Positions 1 to 12,762 are shown, counted from the first letter of the stretch. The stretch: DNA of 64,000 nucleotides from Apostichopus japonicus (GCF_037975245.1 NC_092561.1:711001-775000); one strand, 5' to 3'. Translations and numbers: made by a program. Notes: generated by a model not told the origin, from the sequence alone.

Positions 1-1178
1 GACAACCAGTACTTCTTTTATCAGTTTAAATTAATAAACAAGGAGACATCGGTTTCCTACTGCCCTTTTTACATCATGAAGTTTGACATAGAACAGTATA
101 TGTTACTTAGAACTATTGACTGAACTCATTTCTATGGAAGTGTTTGTCATGTCACCGTTTTAAACAATGTTATAACATAAAGAACCGAAAATGACATCAA
201 AACAGGTTGAGCTAAATTTACTAAAAATTAGTAAATAAAAGTCAATTTTGGTCGAAATCGATAAAGGGCAAAATAGTATACCGTACATAACAATCATATC
301 AAATTTTCAAAGTGTGACGTCATCTTCTGTACGGCTTTACATCCCCACCGTAAAGCTACAAACGGTAACAACAAATTTCATATACCTATAGTGGTACAAT
401 AGAGCACTTTGAAGTATCCGTTGTTTTTGTTTTGTCCATTAACGCATAACGTCCGCAAACGTCACGCATTATAATTGCGTAACTTGAACGCGAGAATTAA
501 ATTTGTTTGCATCAACCGCAACAGATGACTAAACTCCCGAGAATAATCTCTACTATTCAAACAACACCCTTAGCTGCAGCAGGTATATATCTTATCTTAT
601 GGGCTATGAGGTATTCAACTTGTTCACATCAGGTCCTCCTCACACTCTGTGTGATATAACACTAAAACCCAGTACTATAGTCTTGGCCAAGTCGTTTGTA
701 ATACTCTTTTTCTCGCGTGAAAACTGTACATGCCTCAGAGTCCATTTCTGCCTACCAAGAATGTGCTTGCCCACTGTATTTTACATGCCCGAGGATCCGT
801 CCGAAACAAACCAGTATCAATCGCCGCTGGCGTTCTCTGGCAGCACAGCAAATAGGCTACGGGGAAATATCTTTGTGAAAAGGAAGGTACACTAGGCTGT
901 TCATCAAGACTAAAACCCTAAATGACCATTACACCCGCTATTCCACACGATCGTGATGATGATGATGCACGTTAAAGATCCCGAAGCCCATGCAACCACA
1001 TGTTACCAAGTTTTAACGGCTAGAGTAGAATTTAAGTAATTCTGACAGAAACGATTAAATTTGGAGGTTTCTGCCGACAATGTTGCTTCAATTACAAACA
1101 TTTACATGTACAAAAAAAATGAAGGTAGAAACTGAGTGGGAAAATATTAGACAATGAAAAAGAGCAAAGACATTTTTG
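1..1178. other. No recognised gene
   Basis: I see no convincing gene here. One open frame of 98 codons around 599-895 has no recognisable domain. A stretch near 966-981 (GCACGTTAAAGATCCC) resembles sequence I associate with dispersed repeats of marine invertebrates, so part of this may be old transposon. A perfect TGACGTCA lies at 315-322. Confidence 0.5.
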
Positions 1179-1505
1179 GCTGGAACGGGATTCGAAATAA
1201 TGACCTCTGGAACTGGATTCGAACTAATGACCTCTGGAACTGGATTCGAACCAATGACCTCTGGAACAGGATTCGAACCAACGACCTCTGGAACGGGATT
1301 CGAACCAACGACCTCTGGAACGGGATTCGAACCAATGACCTCTGGAACAGGATTCGAACTAATGACCTCTGGAACGGGATTCGAACCAATGACCTCTGGA
1401 ACTGGATTCGAACTAATGACCTCTGGAACGGGATTCGAACCAATGACCTCTGGAACAGGATTCGAACTAATGACCTCTGGAACGAGATTCGAACTAATGA
1501 CCAAT
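1179..1505. repeat. 27-bp minisatellite, 12 units
   Basis: About twelve tandem copies of a 27-bp unit (core GGATTCGAACYAATGACCT) run head to tail with few substitutions. Because 27 is a multiple of three and the unit lacks stops in several frames, it creates long spurious open frames on both strands, for example nonapeptide repeats of the GTGFEPMTS type on +. The GGATTCGAACC core looks like a tRNA T-arm, so the unit may derive from a tRNA-like SINE fragment. I infer no protein function. Confidence 0.9.
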
Positions 1506-4337
1506 GGATTACGAGCCTTTTCCTACTTACTTATTCGATATTACATAGCAATATTTTACCTTTTCTTTATATCATCATCTAAACCCTGCGGAATGCCTGT
1601 AAATACCCTACTGTTTCTATGATAAACGATAGTTCATATCTTTATCTTTCACATGATAAGACACTCATTTCCAGGCTTATTGCACATTTTGGCTATAGTA
1701 CGTACGTGTAAATTAAACCCTCTTTCCAGAAAGTTAAACTAACAGGCCATTAGACCTACATAATGTAAGATCTGAACGAATATTAAAGAAATTTCAACCG
1801 TTTAGCTTTTAAAAAGCAGATGGAAAACAGCGATTTTTTTTAGCCTTCGCTGGGAAGAATTAAAACGACAGCGAGACTATAGTCTTTAAAACCAGAATTT
1901 GGCATTCCAAAGAAGATGGAGGGGGAAAATCAATTAATAGAACCGGTGATGCAAGTATTTAACTCATTTTCCCAGTGTTGTACTTTCAGACTTGAAAAGC
2001 GAGTACCACAACATAAATAAGACTCAATAGTAGAAAATATAGAATTTATCTTGTTTCCCTGATGAGTACCAGGCTCTTAACTCGAGTACCATTATGTAAG
2101 TTTGGACCAGTAGCTATACTATTTACGATGTAGGCTCTACACTATACTAATAACAACCTGCACAGATACAGGACGATGGAGTACTGCGAGTACACACGGC
2201 ACTACTGTGTTAAAAGACGAGTACATGCATAGGGACTCACTACAACTTGTACTGAATATGTTCATCTTCTTTACTATTCCGTATAACGATGGGTATCGCG
2301 GCGTTCCTTACGCCACTAATGAAGGCAGGCCGATGCATGATGGGAAGTTTCGGGTTATAGGAGACGAGACCTGTTCGGGTTGTATAACCAATTAGCATTT
2401 AAGTTACGCACCATTGTCTGTCTTAAGCATACATACAGAGGTAAGTTTCAAGTATCAAATTTTACGTTGAATACTTCGAAATCCTGGGAATTAAGAGTTC
2501 CTTTCTTTCTTTTCTTCTCTCTCCACCTAGCGCGATGGTCCTTTTGGTGTTTTTTCGCCATAGAGAGCATCTCATACGCTTGTAACTTTTTGGTCCTTTT
2601 GATGCTTTCGCACATAATGGTTTGGTCGTTGCCGATGCACATTCAAAATGCATGTATTTTCTACTTCGTTTGTACTTCTTTCACGCATATTCGGCAAAAG
2701 TTATCGTTTCCAACAATTCCGGCTAACAATCAAAGGAAAACATCGTCCATTTTTTTCATCCAACTGTTTTAAAAACAAAAACTTTACGTATATTTTCTAT
2801 ACGTAAATTTCATATTTTACACAGTTTTAACAGTTTCCCTATTTTATAACTCTTCGTATCTGTTTATTATTTAGTTCCTTTGACATCTTTCATAACGTAC
2901 TACATTATTTCGTAAAATATCTCCCTTTTCTCAACAAAACTTTCACAACGAGGTAAGCCTTTCCGGCTGACACTAAATGTATTTTTAGTTCTTATGTGCA
3001 CCCACAGCAATAGAACTTACGATAAGAAATAACAACAACAATAACAAACATCAGCTGGTGTGCATTCAACATCACGTTTCTTACCGTCGATCTCGAAGTC
3101 TTAAAATGTGACACTACGTACTGTAACCGTCTCAAGATCATAAAATTATAGCCAAAACAAGTGATCACTGACAATTGAATTGGGTGAAATTGTACATAAA
3201 ACATATGTCTAAGTTGCGTAGACCTAGCTGTGTGTACAAGAAGTCCCAAACTCCAACTAACGTGTAGGCCTAGCCTAACTAACTTACAAGTTACGGTGTT
3301 AATAAGGTTACAAAACTTGCGGTAGCTTAGGCCTATAATAACTAGGCTGTATAACCCTTAAATTAAATACTTATATTATTATTAGTGAAGGTAAAGAGTA
3401 AATGACTAAAACATTCTGTAGTTAGCCGTGACTTTGTTTACATTACAAGAGAAGGTTGTTAGTGTGACACCCCTTCTCAAATTTATGATGCAACACTACA
3501 GTAGTACTAGTACTAGAAGGATGGTCATAGTGAACTAAAATCAACAATTAGAATTGTGGTTGGCTAGGAATTTCATATGTTTTCTTCATGTTTAATATAA
3601 TATTTAATCTTTACAGAAGGGCTGAAGTAAGCAATACATACAAAAGATGATTGGTATGTTCATTGCCGTGATAAGTGTAGCAATAATTCGTACTGAGAAC
3701 AAATTTGTAGGAACATCAAATCAGGCAATACCATACCTGCATTTTCTATCGGCTTTTGTTTCTCCTTTCATATATATGTTTCATCATAAAGGAAGCATGA
3801 TAATGGCAAAATGATTCAACCAGCAGTCTGCACAATGCCCACTGTGTTGTTAACTTAAGATACTATTGAATCAAACAGTCAAGAACTCAATGATGTTTTC
3901 CACTTTGGCTAAAAGATACAAAATTGTGGAGTGACTAATTGGCTGTGGTTTCTCTACATGTGTGTTTTATACCTCAACTGCTGGCTCTACCCTCTGTAAC
4001 AAATTTCAAACAGTTACTGTATAGTTTACTTGCCGCAAGTGATATACACATCACTGTGTAAAATATGTGGAAAGCTTGCCACCTACCGTATAACCAGCAT
4101 TGTTCTGCATCATTCAAAATAGTCATATATAGATTTAGTCATATATATGTTAAATTTTACAAGCATTGTCAGCAAAGTGTTTTAAACCAGTTGCAGGATG
4201 CAGTAATAGATGGTCTTGCTTTGTTTCTCCAGTAAATCCGGTGAGAAAGGGCAGATAGCCTGGTGGCCCGCTTGAAGCAAAACCATTTAAAAAAAACTAT
4301 CAAATGTTTACTCCTTTAAAGCAAACGAGCAGTTTCA
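1506..4337. other. No recognised gene
   Basis: This 2.8-kb stretch has only short, low-quality open frames. The one pattern I see is a short motif (TGGTCCTTTTG) at about 2536-2550 and 2591-2605, which recurs at 6.5-7.6 kb and 20.9-21.1 kb and is treated as a finding. Confidence 0.5.
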
Positions 4338-4986
4338 CAGTGATGTAGCCAGGGGGCAGGTGGGTGGGGGAGCAATCTCTCCACTCCCCTGTGAGTACCC
4401 CTAAAAGTAAAATTCAACTAAAAGCAGGGGAAATCATTAAAGCTCCTTTTCACGTTGGATGATACTAAGTGACCCTTCTCACTCTTCCCCCTGAAAATTT
4501 GTCTGCTACTGTACGTAATACAAAACTCTTATAATAGTCTTTTTTTCTCGCCATGTGGGAGACATTTTGGGCAAACATTTTTTTGTACATCATGGAGCTC
4601 CGATAAGCGTTATAATGCTCCCTTTGTGATAAATGCCCTTTTAGAATTCTGTTCCTCTCCCACCACATTTCCATTTCTGGCTAAGTCCCTGTTCACAGCT
4701 AATATTCTAGACCCATTTGTTCTGCCATTTTTGGTTAGGATGTTTTGGTCCCAAATCCTTTCGAGCCAACTTTTTTTCTGGACTCAACTTTGGATAATTC
4801 CATTTCTGTTGTGTTAGCATTTACTTGATCATTGGAGTTACTCATATGTAACATGACCAAAGGCATATTTAAAAGAGTTGATACGAAGTTGGTATGATGA
4901 TAACATTGGGTGATGACATATGCAACACACTTATTTTACTTAAAACAAGGAACTATAGTGCCCATTGAAATGCATGAGACATATGG

Positions 4987-5715
4987 TTGCCGGACAACTA
5001 CCCCCCGTACATATACCACCCATACTCATACCCCCAGGACAAGTACCCCCCTGACAATCAGCCCCAGACAAAACCTCCGAAAAGGAATACCTCTGGGAAC
5101 AACTACCCCTGGACATACACCCCAAGGACAAATACCCCCAGGATAAGTACCCCCAGACAATTTCCCCGGACAAGTACCCCCATGACAATTACCGCTGAGA
5201 ACAATAACCCCACCCTCCGGCAATTACCTCCGGGAAAACTCCATCCACATGAATACACCGGCACAGATGCCACACCCATGTTGCTACCCGAACTAAACCA
5301 GAATGTGCCCCCCCCCCTCTCCCCGTGAACCAAGCAGACCTTTAGCTGGTGAACCCCGTAGTATGAAAGCCCATTAGGGCCATGAAAGATAATTTTCTTA
5401 ATCTGACATATCAGATTATTATTCTGATATATCAGATTGTTATTCTTTTTCTTTCATAGCCCTAATAGCCATGCCTCACCCCCTCCCCCTCCTGCGTCTA
5501 AAGGGCCAGTGCACACAACGACCCGAGGGGGTATTCGTCCGAGGAGGTAGTTGTCCGGGTGGGTAGTTGTCCAGGGTTTTGTTTTCCTCAGGGGTAATTG
5601 TCCGGGTGGGAGTTTTCCTGTGGGTTATTGGCTTGGGTGGGGGGGGGGGTAATCGTCCGGGGGTATCTGTCTGAGGGTTATTTTTCCGGTCACGAGATAT
5701 AGGGCTTTGTGTTCC
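4987..5715. mobile_element. Foldback-like locus of inverted minisatellite arms
   Basis: The left arm (about 4987-5230) is a degenerate array of a 15-16-bp unit, roughly GGACAAGTACCCCCA. The right arm (about 5520-5710) carries the same unit in reverse complement (GGGGGTANTTGTCCGG). Between them is a hairpin-forming core at 5368-5470. Inverted arms made of short direct subrepeats are the known architecture of foldback elements. The same layout recurs at 10.55-11.64 kb. No coding potential is credible; proline-rich frames are by-products of the CCCCC tracts. Confidence 0.5.
5368..5470. repeat. Inverted repeat around AT-rich loop
   Basis: AGCCCATTAGGGCCATGAAAG at 5368-5388 pairs with CTTTCATAGCCCTAATAGCC at 5451-5470. 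The loop contains two near-identical ATCTGAYATATCAGATT palindromes. The left half recurs at 10845-10900 without its right partner, so it is a conserved part of the foldback-like family. Confidence 0.7.
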
Positions 5716-6211
5716 CTTCATATTGGGTATCTGACTAACTTCTCACACCTCGTCTGCACATTTTGTGATTGGTATGGGGGAGGGGTCTAAGGGGAGGGAG
5801 TCTCGATTGCTAGCTTAGCTTCATAACATGCTGTTCGTTCAACAACTTATGACGAATCATAGAAAGGATGAGAAGGCACATCGTCGTTGTACATACGGTT
5901 CGTGACACTCATTCGAGTGCGGTCAGGTAGGCTATACGTATTTTATTACGCAGTGGCAAACTGTAGGCTTGTAATAGGCTATAGGCTAAATTTAGCAAAT
6001 TGCATTTGCCAAACTAAAGTAAATTGCTGAATCGGTAGGCCAGAATGTTAGTACGATAGTAATCGAGTGAACGAGCTGACGAGTTTTCAAGATAAAAAAG
6101 CACTGACAAAATACCATGACAAAAAAAAAAAAACCGTCTTAAAATATTTTTTGGACTCTGAAAGGGGGGGGGGGGGCAGTTTCTCCCACTGCTCCCCTGG
6201 CTACGTCCCTG

Positions 6212-7690
6212 AAAACAACACTACACAAAGTTAAGGGATACGCGACGTTACCTTACAACCGTATGTCAAACTCCTTCCCATATCAGTGGTATAACCCCCC
6301 CCCCCCCCCAACCAAATAAAAAAATCCTTACCCCCTATTTGCCCATCTTGCCAAGGCTGTTGTCACTGCATATGTGAGGGGGGGGGGGGTATAATATGAA
6401 ACGTTAGGATGATATAAATCCGCATCTCCGTTGAGGCATCAAATACATAATAAATCAGCTTTATCGTCAATTGGAAACGATAGTATACAGCATGACATCA
6501 TGATTGCACAAAGCATCAAAACGACCAGTGTCGTTGCGCAATAGAATGGTCCGTTTGATTCATGGCTTAATAAATCCGGATTTTCTCGTAAAAAATCGGC
6601 GATAGACTAAAAAGAGAATCTCATATGCCTATCTTTACTATTCGCTGAATTTATTCCTTCAAATTCCACTCTAAACCTCATAAAATGTGTGCCTGAAAGA
6701 TCCTCCAAGGAACGTATAATGCAGGTGCGTCTTGGTCGGTAGCAAAGACTCAATTTTGATGCATGTAAGGGTGTTATCATATTTCATAAAACTTTTTATA
6801 CCATTGTGTAATTGTGTTAAATTTGGTACTGTCAGAAAGACCATTTTCTAATTCACGATATTTCCAAATCTTATACATTTACAATGAAGTATGTGCTCGT
6901 GACGTCAATTTTTGGAATGATAGTTTACTCAAATTTGGAAGTGTTCTGAGTGGTCCTTTTGATGCTTTTGTCAATTTAGCTCCATAAAAGCCCTTTTATT
7001 AATTTTAAACGGAATAAAATGGTAAATGACAAACATATACAGTAACCGGGACGTTCTTCTACATCACTGACCAGATCCGATGTCAAAATTCGGTATTTCA
7101 TGGTAAATATGGCACTAACCCTAACCCTAGGGTTAACCCTAGGGTTAAACAAAAATGTGTCAGAAATTATGTACAAACTGATGAATCGACGGGTTTTTTT
7201 TAGGGGCGGTTCCTTAATGAACAGTTGATATTATCTGAACATTTGGTCCGCCAATTATCTAAATGAAGAAAATTATAAGGAATTTTGCTATTTTTTAGCG
7301 ACAGAAGTAGCGCTATCGCGCAATGGTCAAAGTTACAACTTTAGAGGGCGTCCCTGATGGTCCGTTTGGTGATTTTTCCTAGAATTCTCGCTAGGCTCGT
7401 CCACGGTATAAAAGTAGACAAATAAAGACATGATCCGAGTCATGAACAAGGCTTAACAGATAACCAAATCTAATTGGGGGCACTTAAAATGTTTCTTATT
7501 ATTAATATGGACTTAACTACGTATCGCTGGTTGTAAAAGATAAGGAAGGCCGAATTTGCGTAGTAATTATTTGAAATTAAATGCCCAGTCGCTTCATGCA
7601 AATTACTTGGTCCTTTAGGTGATGAGTATATCGTACGTTTTCGCTACACGCCGTAATTGGTCAATTTAAACTAACATGAAAACTTTTAAA
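6212..7690. other. No recognised gene; motif-bearing stretch
   Basis: No gene is visible. Poly-C and poly-G tracts lie at about 6297-6310 and 6378-6388. Copies of the TGGTCCKTTTGATG motif lie at about 6549, 6951, 7356 and 7609, with a related inverse copy near 6511. A perfect TGACGTCA is at 6900-6907. Confidence 0.45.
7115..7148. repeat. Interstitial telomere-like repeat, palindromic
   Basis: Two CCCTAA units are followed head to head by AGGGTTAACCCTAGGGTTAA, so telomere-type units occur in both orientations within 34 bp. TTAGGG is the ancestral metazoan telomere repeat. The palindromic arrangement suggests end-joining repair or insertion of telomeric sequence rather than a terminal array. 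Confidence 0.75.
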
Positions 7691-7913
7691 CAGATTGATA
7701 CCATTCCGCTCGTATATAGGCACACAATGTAAAAAAAATCGTGAAGGTGTGTCTAGATTTGGATTATTGTTTACAGAGGGACTGGATTTTGCTCAGTTAA
7801 GATTATTTCTTGGACTCATCAAGCTACCAAAAAAATCTCATCAAAAACATTTCAAATTGGCAGAGTATCTAGCATGACCTCATTTTCATATCTGCATATG
7901 TAAAGTACTCAAT

Positions 7914-10143
7914 TCAGTGGTGGAGCTATTGAAGGGGGTAATTAACTCTGCCCACCCTTTCCCCCAACCAAATCTGATACCCCAACTATATAAAGCTAGG
8001 CTAATCATTTGCATTAGAAAAAAATCAACACAAATCATTTATATGAAAAGGCCTTTTGACAAGTAAAAACTCATCGAAGAGGAACAACAACCCCTCCCCC
8101 AGGGACGTAGCCAAGGCATTATGATTTGGGTGGGGGTGTAGTGGCTGAAAATCCAACTGGATGGGTTTAGAAGCCAGAAAATTCCGACTGCTGCCTTGTA
8201 CCCCACCCCCCCCCCCACCCCTCCGCGCTACTCGTCAACGATACAGTCAGTGTCAGTCAGACACCCCATCTTTCGCGACTGCACTTTGGTTCCGAACATT
8301 TTCGATATATATGTACCCACTGGCACTCATTTCACAAATTTATTAGCCCCCCCCCCCACCCAAAAATTCGGGCAATATGCTGATAATTTTTCGGGCACCT
8401 ACTGAAAGAAAAATCATTTGCAATGTATTTGCAATGGTTAAACTTATATTATTATTATAATTAATATTGTAACGACTTCCCCAATACTAACCAATATGCA
8501 ACACGGAAAATCATTGTATGTTATTGGCATGCGATGTAATAACCGATGTATGCCTATATGATATGCACATTAACATGTTGAACGCGCGCGAAAAAAATTG
8601 TTTATATTTATCGGACAAGTCGTTACAGCCCCCCCCCCCCCCCCAAATCAAGTTGGGCTCCTACGCCTATGACGGTAGTTCTATTAGGCATTTTGCAGAG
8701 TATTAAAAATCATACGCAGTTTTGTATGGTAGAGTATAAGGATCGCGAGATACAATTTGTGGCAAGGAAAGCGTGGTTAATTTGACTGATTAAAGGTCAA
8801 TTTTGACCGAGATTTTTCAATTTTTAGGTCATTCACAATCACAGGAATATATGAAAAGGCCTAGATAAACTAAAGTGCGACAGTCGGAAATTCCGATTTT
8901 CCAACTATCGTCAGTTTTACCAAGTTTTTTTGGGGGGGGGGGTGAGACCCCCCTCTAGCGAAGTCCATGCCTCCCCCATATCATAATTATATATTTGCCC
9001 TGAAAATATACCTTGCCGTAGTTGGGCACCACCCCTATCTTGTTCTGGGTGAGAGTTAAGTGTTGCATATGTACCACAGTACATGTTGGTATTGATGCAA
9101 AGCATCTATTGGTGGGGTGATACACCAGGGGAGGATCCAGGGGGGTGGGGGTTTAAACCTCCCTTGAGTTTTCTGAATTTAAAAAAACACCTTCATTTGT
9201 ACGCAGTGCCCTCCTATTTCACAGGATCCACACAGAGCCTGTATAGATCTACTCAGGATCGAGTTGAAGATTGTAATTTGAGTAATTTTACCCAGGGACA
9301 CACCCTCCACTTAGACCTTTCCCCTACCATTCCAGTCATTTCAATTTAGCTGAGAGTGAACACGAAAACTCCACTTAAAGTGTTTCAAGGAATCGGTGGG
9401 GCCAGAGATCCTTTTCATGTGCAGCCTCAAAATTGAGGAATTACTTACCTCAATCAGTAAGACTTGTCAACAGCCTTGGAACCTTCAAGATATATCTAAA
9501 AACTTACCTGTTCCAAATTCCATATATGTAATCTTTTTTTCTGCAAAGCACCATGAGCTACTTCGGGCGGATACCGGCGCTATACAAAGTGTCCATTATT
9601 ATTATTAAATATTTTAGGGTTCTGTTGCCCAGTGTCCTTGCAATTATGACTGTCAGGGTCTCTGCAGAGGCACTGATGCTCCCATTTTGGCTGCTATTGG
9701 GTTGCCATTTTGTAAAATTTCCTAGCGCTCCACGCCAACCAATGGTGGCGCTTCGCTTTATAGTTACTACTGTCATTTTAATTTTGCTGAGTGTACATGC
9801 ACGGAAACCCGACTTATCTACATGGCTAGGTGGTTTTATTTCTGCTGGTGTTATAAGCTGGCCTGCCTTTTTGCAAAATAGTTCCCGGCAACAAATGGTG
9901 GGGTCCTGCTTTGATGTGCAACTGTCTGCAACATCATAACCTATTGTTTTCTACTGCCCACTCCTGCACAGATGCTAGGCATCGTTTAGCAAGTACACCA
10001 GTTTTATTACCCCCCCCCCCCACAAAGTCGTGGATCCCTTTAGGGCCCACCCAGACACACCCACACTCAGTTGAAAAAAATCTATTCAGTTGGTAGTTTG
10101 GAGTTTCTTCACCCCTAATCATCTGATCCTAGCTACGTCCCTG
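7914..10143. mobile_element. Mosaic of degraded hAT-like termini
   Basis: Several hAT-like starts or ends are stacked here: CAGTGGTGGAGCTATTGAAG near 7915, CAGGGACGTAGCC at 8100, CAGGGGAGGATCCAGGGGGG at 9126 and GCTACGTCCCTG ending at 10143. Poly-C or poly-G runs occur at about 8207, 8347, 8630, 8931 and 10011. No two ends share a clear target duplication and there is no transposase. I read this as nested, mutually truncated MITEs. The boundaries of individual elements are not resolved. Confidence 0.4.
9390..9608 (+). mobile_element. 3' end of a CR1/L2-like non-LTR retrotransposon
   Basis: From 9436 one frame reads RNYLPQSVR, then SLGTFKIYLKTYLF, and stops at 9529-9531. This matches the C-terminal WN.LP..VR...S...FK..LKT.LF signature seen at the end of the reverse-transcriptase ORF in many CR1/L2/Jockey-like LINEs. 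A short 3' UTR with GGCGCTATACAAAGTG and an (ATT)n tail follows, ending at about 9608. The expected W of the signature is changed to R, and everything 5' of about 9390 is absent, as expected for a 5'-truncated insertion. Confidence 0.65.
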
Positions 10144-10487
10144 ATTGGTTGTCCACAGATGATTGTGCAATATTTATGGGTAGGTTTTGAAGTAAATTTA
10201 ACAAGAAATGTGAATTTTAATATTCTGAACATATAATGGGCTTAAAACCTTGAAAAGTGGAACTGATGGGTATTGTAGGCCGCGACGTAGAAAAACCTAC
10301 AAAAGCAATGATCCACGGGATGATGCGATGAGGTCGAACATGATGTAGGACAGGTGACAATCTTCAAAAAGGTTATGGATGAAAACAAATATTGAGAAAT
10401 ACTTGGTTCTCAGGCCAAAGTGTACATCGGGTTGGTCATTCTCATGCTCTGGAAGTGCCATTTCCGGTGATCTGGGGGGTATCAAAA

Positions 10488-11640
10488 CCCAAAAATTTCT
10501 TGTACGCTCCGCACCAACCGAAGGTGGCGCTCCGCTTAGATAGTAATTTGTGCCGGGACAACTACCCCCGGATATACACCCCAAGGCCAAAAAACTGCTA
10601 GGATAAGTACCCCTGAAACAATAACTACCCGGACAAGTACCCCCTTGAGAATTACCATCAAGGACTTTTACCCCCACCCCCCGGCAATAACCTCTGGGAA
10701 AACTCCACATGCGCAAATAGACCGGCACAGATACCTCACCCAGGTTACTACCCCAACTATACCAGAAAGCACCCAAGTACCCCCCCCCCCCCCTCAAGCC
10801 TGTGAACAAAGCGCACCTTTAGCTGATGAACCCTGTAGTACGAAAGCCCATTAGGGCCATGAAAGCAAATTTTCTTAATCTGATATATAACATTATTTTT
10901 CTGATGTAACCAAATTTCATAGTGCAATATAAAGCGCTATGCAAAAACTTACATAACAAATCATCAAGTAAAATGACTCAGACGAAAACTTAAAAATAGT
11001 AAGTCGCAATAAGCCAGAATTGTTCGGAGATTAATTATACACAATGTCACTATAACTAATAGTAAATTAATAGTTACTACCATCAGTGACTAATGCCCGA
11101 CTCCCCCCCCCCCATGCTTCTTCAACTGCCGTCCCAACCTATCTTGCCCCGGGCCTCGGTCCATTGACAAACACTATCGAGGAGTTTTGGGGGCTTATAT
11201 ATGAAAAGGTCGAATCTTTTTAAAAAGTCAGGAAGTTAAAAGTGCCAGGGAACACGACGACCATAGTGGTGCCTGTTTAACCGGCACCCTGACCCAATTG
11301 TAAATATCCTCTCGCAGTTGCCCGAGGGACCAGGGTATATCTTTAGGCCCCCGGGAAACTAAACTCGAAAAAATACCTGCATATCTGTCACTGCATCCGT
11401 ATAGTTAACGGCATGTGTCCAGAGGGATACTCGTCCGGCGGTATTTATCCGGGGGTTAATTGTCTAGGGGGTATTCGTCCGATGAGGTAGTTGTCCAGGT
11501 GTGTAGTTTTCCAGGGGGTTTTTGTCCTCGGGGGTAATTGTCTGGTGGGTATCTGTCGGGGTGGTAGTTATCCTGGGGGGATTCTCCGGGGGGTAAATGT
11601 CCGGTGGGTAATTGTCTAGGGGGTATTTGTCCGGTCAGGC
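10488..11640. mobile_element. Second foldback-like locus
   Basis: GGACAACTACCCCC-type subrepeats run forward at about 10555-10700 and in reverse complement (GGGGGTAATTGTC) at about 11430-11635. After the left arm comes the same AGCCCATTAGGGCCATGAAAG sequence as at 5368. The spacer (10.9-11.4 kb) is longer and mostly unrelated to the first locus, with a poly-C tract at 11104. A segment at 10500-10545 (CTCCGCACCAACCGAAGGTG) is related to one at about 9725-9765, as expected for shared transposon interior sequence. Confidence 0.45.
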
Positions 11641-12410
11641 TGGAACCTAGTGAGGGTGCTACAGTGAGAAGCATGGGAGCCCATATAGTTCCTCAAACTT
11701 ACATTGGGCATGCAAAATTTTGTCTCTGATGTGCATATGAAGCCAGTTTTTTTCTCTAAGTACTAAATTAATTAACATTTTATTTGACGAGCTAGAGATA
11801 TGACCAATACTTGATAAATACACATGGTAATCAATATCTGACTTCATGCATTAATGGCAAATTTTTCAACAGAGGTTCTCTGAAAAATTTGAACTGAATA
11901 GCTTAAACTGTTGCTCAGTTATGGAAATTCTGCTATAAATACAACAACATAGTTAAAGCTGAGAAAAACAAAGAAATATATACTTAAGCAGCACTGTGAA
12001 ATTATGTGTGCAGAACAAAATGACTCCAACATAAGACTAAAGACCTTATTTCTTTCTTCTTTTCTATTTATTTCAATAATTTACAATTCAAATTCATTAA
12101 TCTGTACAAATTTAAATTCATAAAAACTATTAGAATTAAATTAAATGCATCATTATTGAAATAATTAGTAAACAAAAAACAACACAGAACCCTGAGAACA
12201 GACACCCTGAGAAGTAAACAGAAATACACATTAAGATCCACATACATAATAAAACAGACAATCATTGCTCTAAATCAAAGAACCCCCTTCCCCCTACAAT
12301 TGGCACATAACATAACAAAAATTACCCCTAATTAAAAGGTTTATTATCCAATTAAAGACAAAAAAACACAAATCTCTATGACTTGGAGTGTAATGCAGTT
12401 GGAAGTTTCT
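11641..12410. other. No recognised gene
   Basis: This is AT-rich sequence with no convincing exon, tRNA or transposon end. Confidence 0.5.
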
Positions 12411-12469
12411 ACGGCACATGACAGTATGGATACAGCTAATATGCCTGTATGCATACTGTCATGTGCCGT
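12411..12469. repeat. Perfect 18-bp inverted repeat hairpin
   Basis: ACGGCACATGACAGTATG at 12411-12428 pairs perfectly with 12452-12469, leaving a 23-nt centre that itself contains ATACAG/CTGTAT. The RNA from either strand would fold into a compact stem-loop of about 59 nt. Precursor microRNA, MITE core and chance palindrome all remain possible. It has no neighbouring gene that would explain it. Confidence 0.75.
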
Positions 12470-12762
12470 TATAGCGAATTAACAAGCAAAGAGGCAGTGA
12501 GGTAGCAGTTGGATAATACAGCTTAACTCATTGACAAATTATTGACAAAGTTATGATGGCTGACAGTGGCTACACATCTCAGTAAAGTATATTCCCTTCC
12601 TGTCTTCTCTCGCTTTAATTTTGTCCTATGTTGGTTTAACTATTAATCAACTATTCAGTAAGAGGGTACTGTAGGTAAACCCACAAAGGACAAAGAGAGA
12701 GACAAGGAATACACATCACTGGGATCTGTAAATCAAGAAGAAAAAGGAAAAAGAAAGAAAAA

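Larger units (their letters stand above)
4338..6211. mobile_element. hAT-like bounded region (ends only)
   Basis: The left edge reads CAGTGATGTAGCCAGGGGGC. The right edge reads CCCCTGGCTACGTCCCTG, the inverse of a CAGGGACGTAGCCAGGGG start. Such CAGGGRYGTAGCC ends with G-rich subterminal DNA are typical of non-autonomous hAT elements. No matching 8-bp target duplication is visible and no transposase ORF is present, so the two ends may belong to different degraded copies. The interior holds the foldback-like locus at 4987-5715 and poly-G tracts near 5640 and 6166. Confidence 0.35.

Noticed and set aside
4910-5328. Proline-rich repetitive protein
   Set aside because: Several frames on both strands are open because of the CCCCC-bearing subrepeats.
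7731-7877. Transposase fragment (LRLFLGLIKLP...HFKLAEYL)
   Set aside because: The texture resembles some Mutator-like or IS4-like transposases, and 25955-26137 has a similar LGFIKLP, but both are too short and no catalytic motif is seen.
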